A stretch of 64,000 nt of DNA from Bacteroidota bacterium (GCA_030706605.1 JAUZOE010000004.1:149300-213299), one strand, 5' to 3'. Counted from the first letter of the stretch, positions 45,368-56,125 are shown. Notes: generated by a model from the letters alone, not told the origin. Numbers and translations are program-made.

Positions 45368-46897
45368 TTATAATGAAGGTTGATTTTTTAAAATCAGTTC
45401 ATAAAAATCGGTACGCCTGTCTTTCAGGTTTCTTACACTTCCATGAGCATGTAGTTCATCCAATAATGAAAGGTCAACATCTGCAATAAGAATCATTTCC
45501 GTATTGGCGGTAGCCTCACTTTTGATACCGTTAGAAGGGAAAGAAAAGTCGCAAGGCGTAAAAACCGCCGATTGAGAATATTGTATATCCATATTTTCCA
45601 CCTTTGGCAAATTACCAATACAACCGGTTATTGCCACAAAACATTCATTTTCTATGGCGCGTGCCTGAGCACAATAACGAACACGGTTATACGAATTTTG
45701 TGTGTCGGTTAAAAAAGGAACAAACAATATTTGCATACCTTCTTCTGCAAGTAATCTCGGAAGCTCGGGAAACTCCACATCGTAGCAAATCAGTATCCCA
45801 ATCTTACCGGCATCTGTTTCATAAACCTCCAGCGTTTTACCACCTTTTATTCCCCAGAACTTTGCCTCATCCGGCGTTACATGAATTTTTTCATATTGAT
45901 CTACTACGCCATTTCTATGACATAAAAATCCAACATTTTTTAAAGTTCCATCCTCCAGCAAGGGAACACTTCCGGTAATAATATTTACATTATACCTTAT
46001 AGCCAAATCTCTGAAACGCTTTTTAAATTCAGGAGTATATTGAGCAAGAGAGCGCATCGCTTCTGCTTCAGACATATCATTAAATTCTGCAAGCAAAGGG
46101 CCATTAAAAAGCTCAGGCAATAAAGCAAAATCACTTTTATAAGCCGAAATAGAATCAATAAAAAATTCAACCTGCGTAAACATTTCATCCATGTTTTTAT
46201 AAGGTCGCATTTGCCATTGAATCAGGCCTAAGCGTACATAGGTTTTTGCATTGAATAAGGTTCTGGCTTCGCTTGTATAATATACATTATCCCATTGAAG
46301 CAATGTAGCAAACTCTTTGCTTTGCACATCTTCTGGCATGTAATTATTGAGCACTTTTTTTACATGAAAATCATTTGAAAGCTGAAAGGAAAGTACAGGA
46401 TCATAAATTTCTTTTTGTTTTACTTTTTGGATGTATTCCTTCGGGGAAAACTTGTCTGCATACTTATGATACTCAGGAATTCTTCCGCCAAAAACAATCG
46501 CACGCAAATTCAATTGCTCGCACAATTCTTTTCTCGCATCGTACAAACGCCGGCCCAGTCTTAATCCGCGATAATCAGGATGAATAAAAATTTCTATTCC
46601 ATACAACACATCTCCTTTTTCAGGATCATGCGTATTAAAAGTATAATTGCCGGTAATTTGTTTATACGTGTGTGCATCGCTAAAGCGATTATAATTTACA
46701 ATGATAGATAACGCGCATCCAACTACTACACCGTCAGCCTTGATCACAATTTGACCTTCAGGGAATTTGGTGATCAGTTTTTTTATAGTTTCCAGCGTCC
46801 AGAAACTACCTGACCAGCCGAGGTAAGAGGCTTTCATGGCAGTTAACAATTCCTGGTAATCTTCAGGTTTTAAATGTCCTATTTCGATTTGTTTCAT
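45368..46897 (-). CDS. GNAT acetyltransferase-carbon-nitrogen hydrolase fusion
   Basis: A 509-residue bifunctional protein. Residues about 1-200 form a GNAT domain with the acetyl-CoA motif HPDYRGLRLGRRLYD (about 107-121). Residues about 218-505 form a nitrilase-superfamily amidohydrolase whose triad is Glu262 (LLPELF), Lys337 (YEKIHV) and Cys371 (ILICYDVEFPEL). Fusions of this order are known in Bacteroidota and other phyla, with unknown substrate. All catalytic residues are intact. It is followed by the VOC gene on the same strand. Confidence 0.9.
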   Translation of the reverse strand: MKQIEIGHLKPEDYQELLTAMKASYLGWSGSFWTLETIKKLITKFPEGQIVIKADGVVVGCALSIIVNYNRFSDAHTYKQITGNYTFNTHDPEKGDVLYGIEIFIHPDYRGLRLGRRLYDARKELCEQLNLRAIVFGGRIPEYHKYADKFSPKEYIQKVKQKEIYDPVLSFQLSNDFHVKKVLNNYMPEDVQSKEFATLLQWDNVYYTSEARTLFNAKTYVRLGLIQWQMRPYKNMDEMFTQVEFFIDSISAYKSDFALLPELFNGPLLAEFNDMSEAEAMRSLAQYTPEFKKRFRDLAIRYNVNIITGSVPLLEDGTLKNVGFLCHRNGVVDQYEKIHVTPDEAKFWGIKGGKTLEVYETDAGKIGILICYDVEFPELPRLLAEEGMQILFVPFLTDTQNSYNRVRYCAQARAIENECFVAITGCIGNLPKVENMDIQYSQSAVFTPCDFSFPSNGIKSEATANTEMILIADVDLSLLDELHAHGSVRNLKDRRTDFYELILKNQPSL

Positions 46898-47000
46898 TTA
46901 AATGATTTATAAAAATTAATACGCAAAACTAAATTCTTATACTCCAAACGAAGTTTAGAAATCAATATGCGTTTTTAAAAACGGGATTATATAAAAATAA

Positions 47001-47034
47001 AAAAGTTGCCGTTTTTAAATCGCCGGCAACTTTT
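47001..47034 (-). terminator. Rho-independent terminator of the nfeD-slipin operon
   Basis: An 11-bp perfect stem AAAAGTTGCCG / CGGCAACTTTT with a 12-base loop, then TTATTTTTAT on the minus strand. It begins 24 bases past the slipin stop. Confidence 0.8.
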
Positions 47035-47058
47035 AAGTAACATGATTAGTGCCAAAAA

Positions 47059-47877
47059 TTATTGATTCTCCGGATTAGTGATAACAGTACCGCCACTATT
47101 TTGCTGCGACTCAGCAAGATTCTTCATAAATGGTTTTAAGAAGTCGATAGGAATCGGGAAGATAGTGGTGGAATTATTTTCGGTAGCTATTTCACGCAAA
47201 GTTTGCAGGTAACGCAATGTTAAGGCGCTTGGCTGCTCGCTTAATATTTTTGCAGCATCACTTAATCTTTGCGAAGCCTGGAATTCACCTTCTGCAGAAA
47301 TCACTTTCGCTCTTCTTTCTCTTTCTGCTTCTGCCTGTTTTGCCATGGCGCGCTGCATTTCCTGTGGAAGATCAATTTGTTTTACTTCAACATGAGTAAC
47401 TTTTACACCCCAGGGTTCTGTTTGCTGATCTATAATTTGTTGAAGGTGCGCATTTATTTTTTCACGCTTGGATAGAAGATCATCCAATTCCGATTGGCCT
47501 AAAACGCTTCTTAGCGTAGTTTGAGAAAGTTGTGAAGTACCCGCCAAATAATTTTCAATATCAAGAATGGCGCTTTGCGGATTTACCACCCGAAAATAAA
47601 TAACCGCATTTACTTTTATTGATACATTATCGGCAGTAATTACATCCTGCGGAGGCACATCCATTACTACAGTCCGCAAACTAACCTTCACCATTTTATC
47701 AATTAAGGGGATAAGAATAATTAGCCCGGGACCTTTGGCACCGTTGTCAAGTACCCGCCCCAGCCTGAATATAACAGCTCTCTCGTATTCTCTTAAAACA
47801 CGAATGGAACTGGCAAGAATATAAAGGACGAAAACTACAAGGATAATAACTGGAAGGCCGATTGGAAATTGTTGCAT
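47059..47877 (-). CDS. Slipin family SPFH/stomatin-like protein
   Basis: A 272-residue membrane-associated protein: an N-terminal hydrophobic hairpin (about 4-24), a PHB/SPFH domain (about 25-190, [71 protein letters not shown]) and a heptad-like coiled coil (about 165-215, rich in Ala, Glu and Arg: [17 protein letters not shown]). Such proteins oligomerise at the membrane and are partners of NfeD proteins. It follows the nfeD gene by 33 bases. Confidence 0.93.
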   Translation of the reverse strand: MQQFPIGLPVIILVVFVLYILASSIRVLREYERAVIFRLGRVLDNGAKGPGLIILIPLIDKMVKVSLRTVVMDVPPQDVITADNVSIKVNAVIYFRVVNPQSAILDIENYLAGTSQLSQTTLRSVLGQSELDDLLSKREKINAHLQQIIDQQTEPWGVKVTHVEVKQIDLPQEMQRAMAKQAEAERERRAKVISAEGEFQASQRLSDAAKILSEQPSALTLRYLQTLREIATENNSTTIFPIPIDFLKPFMKNLAESQQNSGGTVITNPENQ

Positions 47878-47910
47878 TTTTTTGGTTTTAATATAAACTA
47901 ATAAATATTT

Positions 47911-49239
47911 TTAAACAGATTCGTTTAGTGGCTGAACGTATAAAGTAAGCCCTTTAATTTCTTTTATCACCACTTTTTCATTTGCATTTATTTTTCCCGC
48001 AAGCGAAACAGCATTCCATGTTTCGCCCATAAATTTTACCTGGCCCTGTATATCAATATCAGTAGTGGTTATAGCGGTTTTCCCAAGCATACTATTGTCA
48101 CCCAAAACAGGTTTGGTCCTTTGCGCCCGCAATCCCATGGTAATTAAAAAAAGGAAGAATAATAATGTTACACCGGTAACTGAAAAAATAACCGACCACG
48201 ATAATGATTCAAAATTTTGCATAGGACTCGTTCTAAAAAGGATCATCGAGCCGAGCAAGACTGAGATAGTTCCGCCAATGGCCAACAACCCGTGACTAAT
48301 AATTTTTATTTCAAGTAAATAGAGAATAATTCCGAAGACGATGAGTGTCAAACCTGCATAATTTACAGGCATAGAACTCATAGAATAAAAAGCAAGGATC
48401 AAACAAATAACACCAACAATTCCCGGAAAAATAGCGCCGGGACTAAACAATTCAAAAAGGAGGCCGTAAAAGCCCAGCATCATAATAATGTAAGAAATGT
48501 TAGGGTCGCTTAGCCTACTCAAAACTTTTTGAAAAAACCCCATTTCCAAAGGTTCAACAGTTGCATTTTTCGTGTTCAGAATTTTAGTAATGCCGTTCAT
48601 TTCAACTTGTTTGCCATCCAGTTGAGAAAGTAAATCTTTTTCATCGTTGGCAACAAGATTGATCACATTTTTTTCAAGCGCTTCTCTCTCCGTTATAGAC
48701 ACACTGTTTCGCACCGCATCATCTGCCCATTGAACATTTCTACCTCTTTTCTCAGCGATTGTTCTTATAAAAGCAGAAGCATCATTGATCACTTTTTCAT
48801 TCATCACGGCATCAGATTTACCCTGCATGTCTACCGGGTGGGCAGCGCCGATATTAGTACCCGGAGCCATAGCCGCAATATTGGCAGCTAACGTAATAAA
48901 TGTTCCTGCGGAGCCTGCATGTGATCCCGTTGGTGAAACATACACCACCACAGGCACTTTTGACCGCATCATATCAGTAACAATTTCTCTTGTAGAAGTT
49001 AACAATCCGCCCGGAGTATTTAAATTTATCACCAGGCATTCAGCATTTTCTTTTTCAGCCTTCGCAATTCCCTGGTGAATATATTCCGCAGTGGAAGGAT
49101 TAATGCCTTCATTTAGATTAATAGAAATTACTTTTTGCGCCAATAAAAAAGAAGGGAGAAAAAATAGGATGATAGATAAAATATAAAATCGGTTTTCAAA
49201 GTATTGATTCGGAATTATATTTTTTTCTGAGGTTTCCAC
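47911..49239 (-). CDS. NfeD family membrane serine protease (long form)
   Basis: A 442-residue protein: signal anchor (about 17-35), an N-terminal ClpP-like protease domain (about 36-230) with Ser110 in SHAGSAGTF and Lys149 as the probable dyad partner, then about four to five transmembrane helices (about 245-370) and a C-terminal OB-fold NfeD domain (about 375-442). The homologous archaeal 1510-N/1510-C pair cleaves stomatin-like proteins, and here the stomatin-like slipin gene lies immediately downstream. The start is GTG at 49239; no in-frame ATG precedes the signal. Confidence 0.9.
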   Translation of the reverse strand: METSEKNIIPNQYFENRFYILSIILFFLPSFLLAQKVISINLNEGINPSTAEYIHQGIAKAEKENAECLVINLNTPGGLLTSTREIVTDMMRSKVPVVVYVSPTGSHAGSAGTFITLAANIAAMAPGTNIGAAHPVDMQGKSDAVMNEKVINDASAFIRTIAEKRGRNVQWADDAVRNSVSITEREALEKNVINLVANDEKDLLSQLDGKQVEMNGITKILNTKNATVEPLEMGFFQKVLSRLSDPNISYIIMMLGFYGLLFELFSPGAIFPGIVGVICLILAFYSMSSMPVNYAGLTLIVFGIILYLLEIKIISHGLLAIGGTISVLLGSMILFRTSPMQNFESLSWSVIFSVTGVTLLFFLFLITMGLRAQRTKPVLGDNSMLGKTAITTTDIDIQGQVKFMGETWNAVSLAGKINANEKVVIKEIKGLTLYVQPLNESV

Positions 49240-49397
49240 ACTTGTAATATACTGAATATCAAAATAATAACAAAAAGTAAAATGAAGGTAAAAATCCCGG
49301 TTGTAATTTTTTTACCCTGGATAATAGATTTATCAAACAGAACAGATAATCAATTCGTTAATCTCTGTCCCTTGCTATCATTCAAAAAATACCTGTA

Positions 49398-50882
49398 TCA
49401 TTTACCCAAATGCGATTCTAACAATTTTTTCCATTCAAGGTATAATGAATTGTACAATTCAGTATTTGTTGGTTCAAATTTACCCAGAGGTTTAAAATTG
49501 GCAAATGCCTCACTATTGGATTGATAAATTCCTGCCCCTATACCTGCTCCCATTGCAGCTCCTACGCTTCCGTCATTTTCGTATAACTCAACTGCAACCC
49601 CGGTGGCATTTACAAATGATTGAATAAATACATCGCTCAAAAACAGATTGGCTTTACCGGCACGAATAATAGTCGGATACAAATTATTTTCACGCATAAT
49701 GTCTAATCCATACCGGAATGCAAATGCAATTCCTTCCTGTACCGCCCTGAAAATATGCGCTTTTGTATGTTTATTGAGATCAATATTATTGATATGAGCG
49801 CCTACCATTTTATTCTGCAACATACGTTCGGCTCCATTACCAAAAGGAAGGACAAATAATCCATCACTGCCTGGTAAAATATTGCCACACATGGTATCCA
49901 TTTCTTTATAAGATAAACCATCGCCACACATCTTCTTTATCCAGCTATTCATAATGCCTGTTCCATTAATACATAGCAATACCCCTAAGCGTTTATCCTT
50001 CTCCGTATGATTTACATGAGCAAATGCATTTACCCTTGAATAGTTATCGCTGAATAGTTGATCAGTAACTGCATAGATAACTCCTGAAGTGCCTGCCGTA
50101 GCAGCTACTTCACCCGGTTTTAAAACATTTAGTGACAATGCATTGTTGGGCTGGTCACCAGCTTTGTAAGTAACAGGGATGCCTTCTTTTAATGACAATT
50201 CCTGTGCAATTGATTTTAATAAATTTCCATGCGATGAAAATACCAACTTTACTTCCGGTATAAGAGAATTCCCGAAACCGAAATAATTCATCACATCTGA
50301 AGAAATACCATTTTTCTTAAAATCATAAAATATTCCTTCCGATAAAGCTGAAGCAGATGTAGTAATCTCACCTGTTAATTTCATGGCAATAAAATCGCCT
50401 GGCAACATTATTTTATCGATCTGCTTATATATTTCAGGTTCATTATTTTTCACCCAACTCAATTTGGATGCAGTAAAATTTCCGGGAGAATTTAAAAGAC
50501 GCGAAGAACAAATATCTTCTCCAATTGCATCAAAAGCTTTTTCACCTGTTTCAACTGCCCTGCTGTCGCACCAGATAATGCTGTCTCTTAAAACATTTTG
50601 TTCTTTATCTACTACTACAAGTCCGTGCATCTGGTAAGAGATGCCAATAGCCGCAATATCATTCCCAGTATCTGTATGGCTGGCAATATTTAAATTCTTA
50701 ATTGCCTGAAAGGTTTGCTCCCACCACATTTCAGGCGATTGCTCTGCCCATCCTGACTGGAGCGAAGTAATCTGATTTTCAATTTCCGGATATTGTTCAG
50801 AAGCTACAACTTGTTGGGTAGCTGCGTCCACAAGGGAGACTTTTATAAAAGAAGTTCCAATATCAATTCCTAAAAGGAGCAT
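49398..50882 (-). CDS. xylB: Xylulokinase
   Basis: Phosphorylates D-xylulose to xylulose 5-phosphate with ATP. The 494-residue FGGY-family protein starts LLLGIDIGTSFIKVSLVD (about 2-19, first ATP motif), has MHGLVVVD (about 87-94, substrate motif) and GTSGVIYAVTD, and ends with the second ATPase domain (GAAMGAGIGAGIYQS). It is the last gene of the operon xylA-symporter-GH3-xylB, 33 bases after the GH3 gene. The pairing with xylA supports xylulose over other FGGY substrates. Confidence 0.94.
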   Translation of the reverse strand: MLLLGIDIGTSFIKVSLVDAATQQVVASEQYPEIENQITSLQSGWAEQSPEMWWEQTFQAIKNLNIASHTDTGNDIAAIGISYQMHGLVVVDKEQNVLRDSIIWCDSRAVETGEKAFDAIGEDICSSRLLNSPGNFTASKLSWVKNNEPEIYKQIDKIMLPGDFIAMKLTGEITTSASALSEGIFYDFKKNGISSDVMNYFGFGNSLIPEVKLVFSSHGNLLKSIAQELSLKEGIPVTYKAGDQPNNALSLNVLKPGEVAATAGTSGVIYAVTDQLFSDNYSRVNAFAHVNHTEKDKRLGVLLCINGTGIMNSWIKKMCGDGLSYKEMDTMCGNILPGSDGLFVLPFGNGAERMLQNKMVGAHINNIDLNKHTKAHIFRAVQEGIAFAFRYGLDIMRENNLYPTIIRAGKANLFLSDVFIQSFVNATGVAVELYENDGSVGAAMGAGIGAGIYQSNSEAFANFKPLGKFEPTNTELYNSLYLEWKKLLESHLGK

Positions 50883-50915
50883 TATGATTTTTTAATAGTT
50901 AACAAATACATGAAT

Positions 50916-53111
50916 TTATTTTATACTAAGAATTGCCTCTGCAGGCTTCGCAGCACCAAGTTCAATACTTCTTTCAGAAGGCAAAGAACCAGAGACACTG
51001 ATTTTGATATCACCGGAATCCAAAACACTTTCTCCATTTTCATTTACCAATTTCAACATTTCAGGTGAAATATTAAAGCGCACTTTCTCCGAAGTGCCGG
51101 CACCAATGTGAACACGTTTGAATCCTTTCAAAGAATAAAGTGGAACATCCGTTCCTGCTTTCAAATGGGTAATGTACAATTGGACTACTTCATCGCCTGC
51201 AATTTTACCACTATTCGTAACCGTTACTTCCGCATTTACTGATTCATTTTTGCCGATTTTTGTTTTTGATAATTTCAATTTACCATAGGTAAAATTTGTA
51301 TAACTCATTCCAAAACCAAATGGATATAATGGAACGCCTTTAAAATAACGATACGTTCTGTTTTGCATAGAATAATCATCAAAAGAGGGCAAATCGGAAT
51401 CACTTTTATAAAATGTTACTGGCAAACGCCCTGCAGGATTATAATCGCCAAATAAAACATCTGCAACAGCTGTTCCTGCTGCTTCACCGCCATACCAGGC
51501 ATTGATAATACCGGGTATATTTTCTTCTTCCCAGTTTATAGCAATAGCACTACCGGTCATCATAACAAACACAATTGGTTTTCCAGTTGCTTTCAATGCT
51601 TTCATAAAATCAGTCTGCACAGTAGGTAGCGCAATAGTAGTACGGTCACCACCACTAAATCCCGGTTGACTTACCTTCATTTCTTCACCTTCTAAACGCG
51701 GAGAGATTCCTCCAACATAAATTATAACATCTGCATTTTTAATACTGTCTATCAGTTTTGAGAAATCTTGTGGTTTTGTTGATACAAAATCTGTAGCTCT
51801 CGAATAAAACACTTCGGCATTTTTAACCTTATCTTTTATTCCTTGCAAAACTGTAGTAACAACAGAAGGCTGACCATTATAATTTCCTAACTGAGTATTA
51901 GCATTATCAGCATTAGGACCAAGCACTGCAATGTGTTTGATATTTTTATTTAGCGGCAGTGTGTTATTTACGTTACGAATTAACACAATGGCTTCTCTGG
52001 CCATTTTCAATGCATGTTCCTGATGAGGTTTACTTTCCAAATCTGTAATGGGAATTTGCGCATATTTAACCATACTAACCGGATCGAACATCCCAAGCCT
52101 GAAGCGAATCGTAAATAATCTTTTCAAAGAAATGTCTATATCCTTCTCCGTTAATTTGTCATCTTTCACAGCCTGGATTAATGTTTTGTAAGTGTGATTT
52201 CCACATTCAACGTCGGTACCATGCAGTACCGCATCTGTAGCGGAACTTTCTGCATCAGGAAACATTTTATGGGTCTTATAAAAATCATCAATCGCTCCGC
52301 AATCAGATGTTACATAACCGGTAAAATGCCATTGATTGCGTAAAATATTCACCATCAGTTTATCACTTCCGCAACAAGGCTGCCCCGCATAAGCATTGTA
52401 AGCGCACATTACACCGGCAACTTTTGCATCCACTACCAATTCCCTGAAAGCTTTCAAATAAATATCCCAAAGGTCATGTTCAGTGATATTTACATCAAAA
52501 GTGTGACGTGAAGATTCTGGCCCACTATGTATTGCATAATGTTTGGCGCATGCCGCGGCCTTTAAATATTTCGGATTATTGCCTTGCAAACCTTCAACAA
52601 AAGACTTTGCCAGGCTACCCGTTAGATAAGGATCTTCTCCGTAAGTTTCTTGCCCACGTCCCCACCTGGGATCACGAAAAATATTGATGTTGGGTGTCCA
52701 GTAGGTCAGACCTGTATACCTGCTGTAATCTTTTTTACGCAGACTTTCATTGTGGATGGCCCGCCCTTCATCTGATGTATAATCTCCCATCGTTATCATT
52801 GCTTTTACATCAAAGGTTGCAGCCATTCCAATCGCCTGTGGGTAAGATGTTGTATGGTATGAAGTTCTTGCTACGCCGTGTAAACATTCGTTCCACCAGT
52901 CGTATGGGGGGATGCCTAAGCGCTCAATTGCTGGCGTTGAGTTGAGCATTTGGCTTACTTTTTCTTGCAGGGTTAATTTTGATAAAAGATCGTTTACTCT
53001 TTTTTCAATTGCCAGGGAAGGATTTTGAAACGGGTAAGTATATTTATTTTGAGCAACCGCTGAAAAAGCCGCAATTGCAAAAATCAGTGTATAAAAGAGT
53101 TTTTTTTTCAT
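50916..53111 (-). CDS. Glycoside hydrolase family 3, probable beta-xylosidase
   Basis: A 731-residue exported enzyme from the ATG at 53111 (signal peptide about 1-21, ending SAVAQ). Domains: GH3 N-terminal TIM barrel with NLLSKLTLQEKVSQM, WWNECLHGVAR, KHYAIHSGPES and the nucleophile Asp270 in VTSDCGAIDDF; GH3 C-terminal alpha/beta domain (about 370-600, GPNADNA); and a fibronectin III-like domain (about 620-710). The NECLHG pattern is typical of beta-xylosidases. The operon setting with xylA and xylB supports xylo-oligosaccharide hydrolysis, but beta-glucosidase activity is not excluded. Confidence 0.9.
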   Translation of the reverse strand: MKKKLFYTLIFAIAAFSAVAQNKYTYPFQNPSLAIEKRVNDLLSKLTLQEKVSQMLNSTPAIERLGIPPYDWWNECLHGVARTSYHTTSYPQAIGMAATFDVKAMITMGDYTSDEGRAIHNESLRKKDYSRYTGLTYWTPNINIFRDPRWGRGQETYGEDPYLTGSLAKSFVEGLQGNNPKYLKAAACAKHYAIHSGPESSRHTFDVNITEHDLWDIYLKAFRELVVDAKVAGVMCAYNAYAGQPCCGSDKLMVNILRNQWHFTGYVTSDCGAIDDFYKTHKMFPDAESSATDAVLHGTDVECGNHTYKTLIQAVKDDKLTEKDIDISLKRLFTIRFRLGMFDPVSMVKYAQIPITDLESKPHQEHALKMAREAIVLIRNVNNTLPLNKNIKHIAVLGPNADNANTQLGNYNGQPSVVTTVLQGIKDKVKNAEVFYSRATDFVSTKPQDFSKLIDSIKNADVIIYVGGISPRLEGEEMKVSQPGFSGGDRTTIALPTVQTDFMKALKATGKPIVFVMMTGSAIAINWEEENIPGIINAWYGGEAAGTAVADVLFGDYNPAGRLPVTFYKSDSDLPSFDDYSMQNRTYRYFKGVPLYPFGFGMSYTNFTYGKLKLSKTKIGKNESVNAEVTVTNSGKIAGDEVVQLYITHLKAGTDVPLYSLKGFKRVHIGAGTSEKVRFNISPEMLKLVNENGESVLDSGDIKISVSGSLPSERSIELGAAKPAEAILSIK

Positions 53112-53149
53112 TGACAAATATTTTGTTCTCTTTTGTAACGTTGTCTTTA

Positions 53150-54775
53150 TTATTTAGCCACGCCTAACGGAGAAAAGTAAACGAAAACAGATACCACAAT
53201 TACTACCACAATCAAAGACAGGATAACATCCCATTTATTCCAACTCGCTCGGCTGGCTGCCCTGTCTTCAGCAACTGTTGTTGCAAAAGTTAATCCTCGA
53301 ATTTGCTCTTCATCAGGTTTGGCGGTAAGCAAGCTTATAACCACCATTAATACTATCGAAAACAAAAATAATAAAATACAGAAATAAAGGAAATTGATTG
53401 TTGCAAATTCGTGCAGTAAACCGGTTAAGTCGTTCTGGAATAATTCCAACGTTAGTTTTATGATACCAATTATAAATCCAACAACCATTCCTGTAAGCGC
53501 TCCTTTTCCGTTAATACGTTTAAAGAATACTCCCAATAGAAAAACGGCTGCAATAGGAGGTGCCAAATAAGATTGAACGCTTTGCAAATACTGATATAAC
53601 GTACCGGATATCCTGCTCATTAACGGGATCCAGGCCATGCCAAGCAATACAACGACACCTGTGGCAATTCTCCCGACTTTTACCAACTCTTTGCCACTGG
53701 CCTCAGGCTTCATTTTTTGATATATATCCATTGTAAATAAAGTAGAACATGCGTTATAAACTGAAGCCAATGAACTCATCAATGCAGCCAATAAACCCCC
53801 GGCCAGCAAGCCCCTAAGTCCAATGGGCATCAGCGCTTTAACCAGAGTTGGAAAAGCAGCATCATTATCAGTTAAGGTTAGTTTCCCCTGGTTAACCAAG
53901 GCTAAAGCTATCAAACCTGGTACCAGAAAAATAAAGAACGGAAGCAATTTTAAATAAGCGGCGAATATTGTTCCTCTCCTTGCTTGCTTTTCATCCCGGG
54001 CAGCTAAGCATCTTTGTACAATATGCTGGTCAGTACACCAATACCAGACACCCACAATGGGCGCGGCAAAGGTTATACCGAGCCACGGAAAATCGGGATC
54101 GCTTAACGGACGGAACATATTTAGCTTTTCTTTCGGAACCGAATTTAACAGGGCATGCCAGCCACCTACTTTGTCTAAGCCGATGAATAATAATACAGCA
54201 GAACCAAACATTAATACAAAAGCTTGTATAGCTTCAGTGTACATTACGGTATGTAAGCCACCAAGGATTGTATAAATACCGGTTATGACTACAAGAATAA
54301 TAGCGCCAGTCCAGAAATTAACACCCAAAAAAGAATTAAACACTAGTGCTCCTGCAAAAATGGTTACTGATGCTTTTGCAATTACATAACTTAAAAGCTG
54401 TATAATGGATAGCAATCTCCTGGATTTTGCATTAAAACGTCTTTCTAAAAACTCTGGCATCGTATAAACCATGCTTCGCATATAGAATGGAACAAATACC
54501 CAGCCCAGTACAAGTACGATCCATGAATGCATTTCGTAATGGCCCATTACCAGGCCAGATGTAGCACCAGTTCCTGCAAGTCCTACAATATGTTCTGACC
54601 CCACATTTGAAGCGAGTATAGATGCGCCTATAACCCACCATCCAAGATTACGGTTAGCTAAAAAATAATCAGAGGGGGATGCTTTACTCTTTCTTATTGA
54701 CCATACAGAAACGGCTGCGATAATAAGAAGATAAAGAATTACAAAAATTAAATCAATCGGTCCAAGAAAATGCAT
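53150..54775 (-). CDS. Sodium/sugar symporter (SSS/SGLT family)
   Basis: A 541-residue transporter with about 13-14 predicted transmembrane segments of the SGLT type. It shows SPSDYFLANRNLGWWVIGASILASNVGSEHIVGLAGTGA (about 33-71), TGIYTILGGLHTVMYTEAIQAF (about 165-186) and WYWCTDQHIVQRCLAARDEKQARRG. It is close to Na+/xylose or galactose symporters (SglT, XylT-like). Placed between xylA and the GH3 gene, it is the likely xylose or xylo-oligosaccharide importer. Confidence 0.92.
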   Translation of the reverse strand: MHFLGPIDLIFVILYLLIIAAVSVWSIRKSKASPSDYFLANRNLGWWVIGASILASNVGSEHIVGLAGTGATSGLVMGHYEMHSWIVLVLGWVFVPFYMRSMVYTMPEFLERRFNAKSRRLLSIIQLLSYVIAKASVTIFAGALVFNSFLGVNFWTGAIILVVITGIYTILGGLHTVMYTEAIQAFVLMFGSAVLLFIGLDKVGGWHALLNSVPKEKLNMFRPLSDPDFPWLGITFAAPIVGVWYWCTDQHIVQRCLAARDEKQARRGTIFAAYLKLLPFFIFLVPGLIALALVNQGKLTLTDNDAAFPTLVKALMPIGLRGLLAGGLLAALMSSLASVYNACSTLFTMDIYQKMKPEASGKELVKVGRIATGVVVLLGMAWIPLMSRISGTLYQYLQSVQSYLAPPIAAVFLLGVFFKRINGKGALTGMVVGFIIGIIKLTLELFQNDLTGLLHEFATINFLYFCILLFLFSIVLMVVISLLTAKPDEEQIRGLTFATTVAEDRAASRASWNKWDVILSLIVVVIVVSVFVYFSPLGVAK

Positions 54776-54796
54776 AATTTCTATTTTTAATTAAAT

Positions 54797-56125
54797 TTAG
54801 ATAAAACGATTAATGATATTTTCGTAATATTCCTGCCGGCCACTTATCATTTCAGGCTCTCCTTTTTCAACGGCATAATTCCTGAGATCTTCTAATGATA
54901 ATTTTCCTTCTTCAAATTCTTTTCCTTTGCCACTATCAAAAGAGGCATAACGTTCTGTTCTTAATTTTTTATAATCTGATTTATTGATAATGTTATCAGC
55001 AATAATCAATGCTCTTGCAAAAGCATCCATACCCCCAATATGTGCATGAAAAAGATCTGCAGGATCAGTAGAATTTCTCCTGATCTTGGCATCGAAATTT
55101 ATACCGCCGCCTTTAAAACCACCAGCTTCAATAATTATTAGCATGGCTTCAGTCAATTCATTAATGTTATTTGGAAACTGATCTGTATCCCATCCATTTT
55201 GATAATCGCCACGGTTGGCATCCATGCTTCCTAAAAGGCCTGCATCTGCAGCCACCTGCAATTCATGAGTGAATGTGTGGCCGGCCAATGTTGCATGATT
55301 TACTTCAATATTCAATTTAAAATCTTCCATCAAATCATACTGCCGTAAAAAACTGATTACGGTTGCCGCATCATAATCATATTGATGTTTGGTAGGTTCA
55401 CAAGGCTTGGGCTCTATAAAAAAAGTTCCCTTAAACCCATTTTTTCTTGCATAATCTTTAGCTGTGTGCAAAAATTTTGCAAGGTGTTCCTGTTCTCTTT
55501 TCATATTGGTATTCAACAAAGACATATAGCCTTCTCTGCCTCCCCAGAAAACATAATTTTCTCCTCCTAATTTAATAGTGGCATCCAGCGCAGCTTTTAC
55601 CTGTGCGGCGCTATGCGCAAGCACATGAAAATCAGGGTTGGTAGAGGCTCCGTTCATATATCTTTTATTAGAAAAAAGATTGGCTGTGCCCCACAATAAT
55701 TTAACGCCGCTGTCCTTTTGCTTTTGTTTTGCATAATCGGTAAGTACCTGCAAACGTTTTTCATTATCATTTACATCGTTGGTATAATCAACTACATCGA
55801 CATCATGAAAACAATAATAAGGTATATTCATTTTGGTGATAAATTCAAAAGCGGCATCCATTTTATCCTTTGCTCTTTCAATTGCATCCGGTTTTTCATC
55901 CCAGGGAAATAAATGAGTTCCTTCACCAAAGGGATCGGCTCCTCCATTGCAGAATGAATGCCAGTAAGCGCATGCAAACCGCAAATATTCTTTCATTGTT
56001 TTTCCTGCTACTTTTTTATTTTCATCATACCAACGGAAGGCTAAAGGATTGTCACTTTCTCTTCCTTCATATTTTATTTCAGGTATCCCTTTAAAAAATT
56101 CTTTGTTTCCTGTAATTACAGACAT
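54797..56125 (-). CDS. xylA: Xylose isomerase
   Basis: Converts D-xylose to D-xylulose. The 442 residues are of class II length. Catalytic and metal residues: His107 in [12 protein letters not shown], the Glu/Lys in [17 protein letters not shown] (about 236-252), [32 protein letters not shown] and [11 protein letters not shown]. It is the first gene of the operon xylA-symporter-GH3-xylB, with downstream spacings of 21, 38 and 33 bases. A promoter within an inverted repeat lies about 90-130 bases upstream. Confidence 0.97.
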   Translation of the reverse strand: MSVITGNKEFFKGIPEIKYEGRESDNPLAFRWYDENKKVAGKTMKEYLRFACAYWHSFCNGGADPFGEGTHLFPWDEKPDAIERAKDKMDAAFEFITKMNIPYYCFHDVDVVDYTNDVNDNEKRLQVLTDYAKQKQKDSGVKLLWGTANLFSNKRYMNGASTNPDFHVLAHSAAQVKAALDATIKLGGENYVFWGGREGYMSLLNTNMKREQEHLAKFLHTAKDYARKNGFKGTFFIEPKPCEPTKHQYDYDAATVISFLRQYDLMEDFKLNIEVNHATLAGHTFTHELQVAADAGLLGSMDANRGDYQNGWDTDQFPNNINELTEAMLIIIEAGGFKGGGINFDAKIRRNSTDPADLFHAHIGGMDAFARALIIADNIINKSDYKKLRTERYASFDSGKGKEFEEGKLSLEDLRNYAVEKGEPEMISGRQEYYENIINRFI

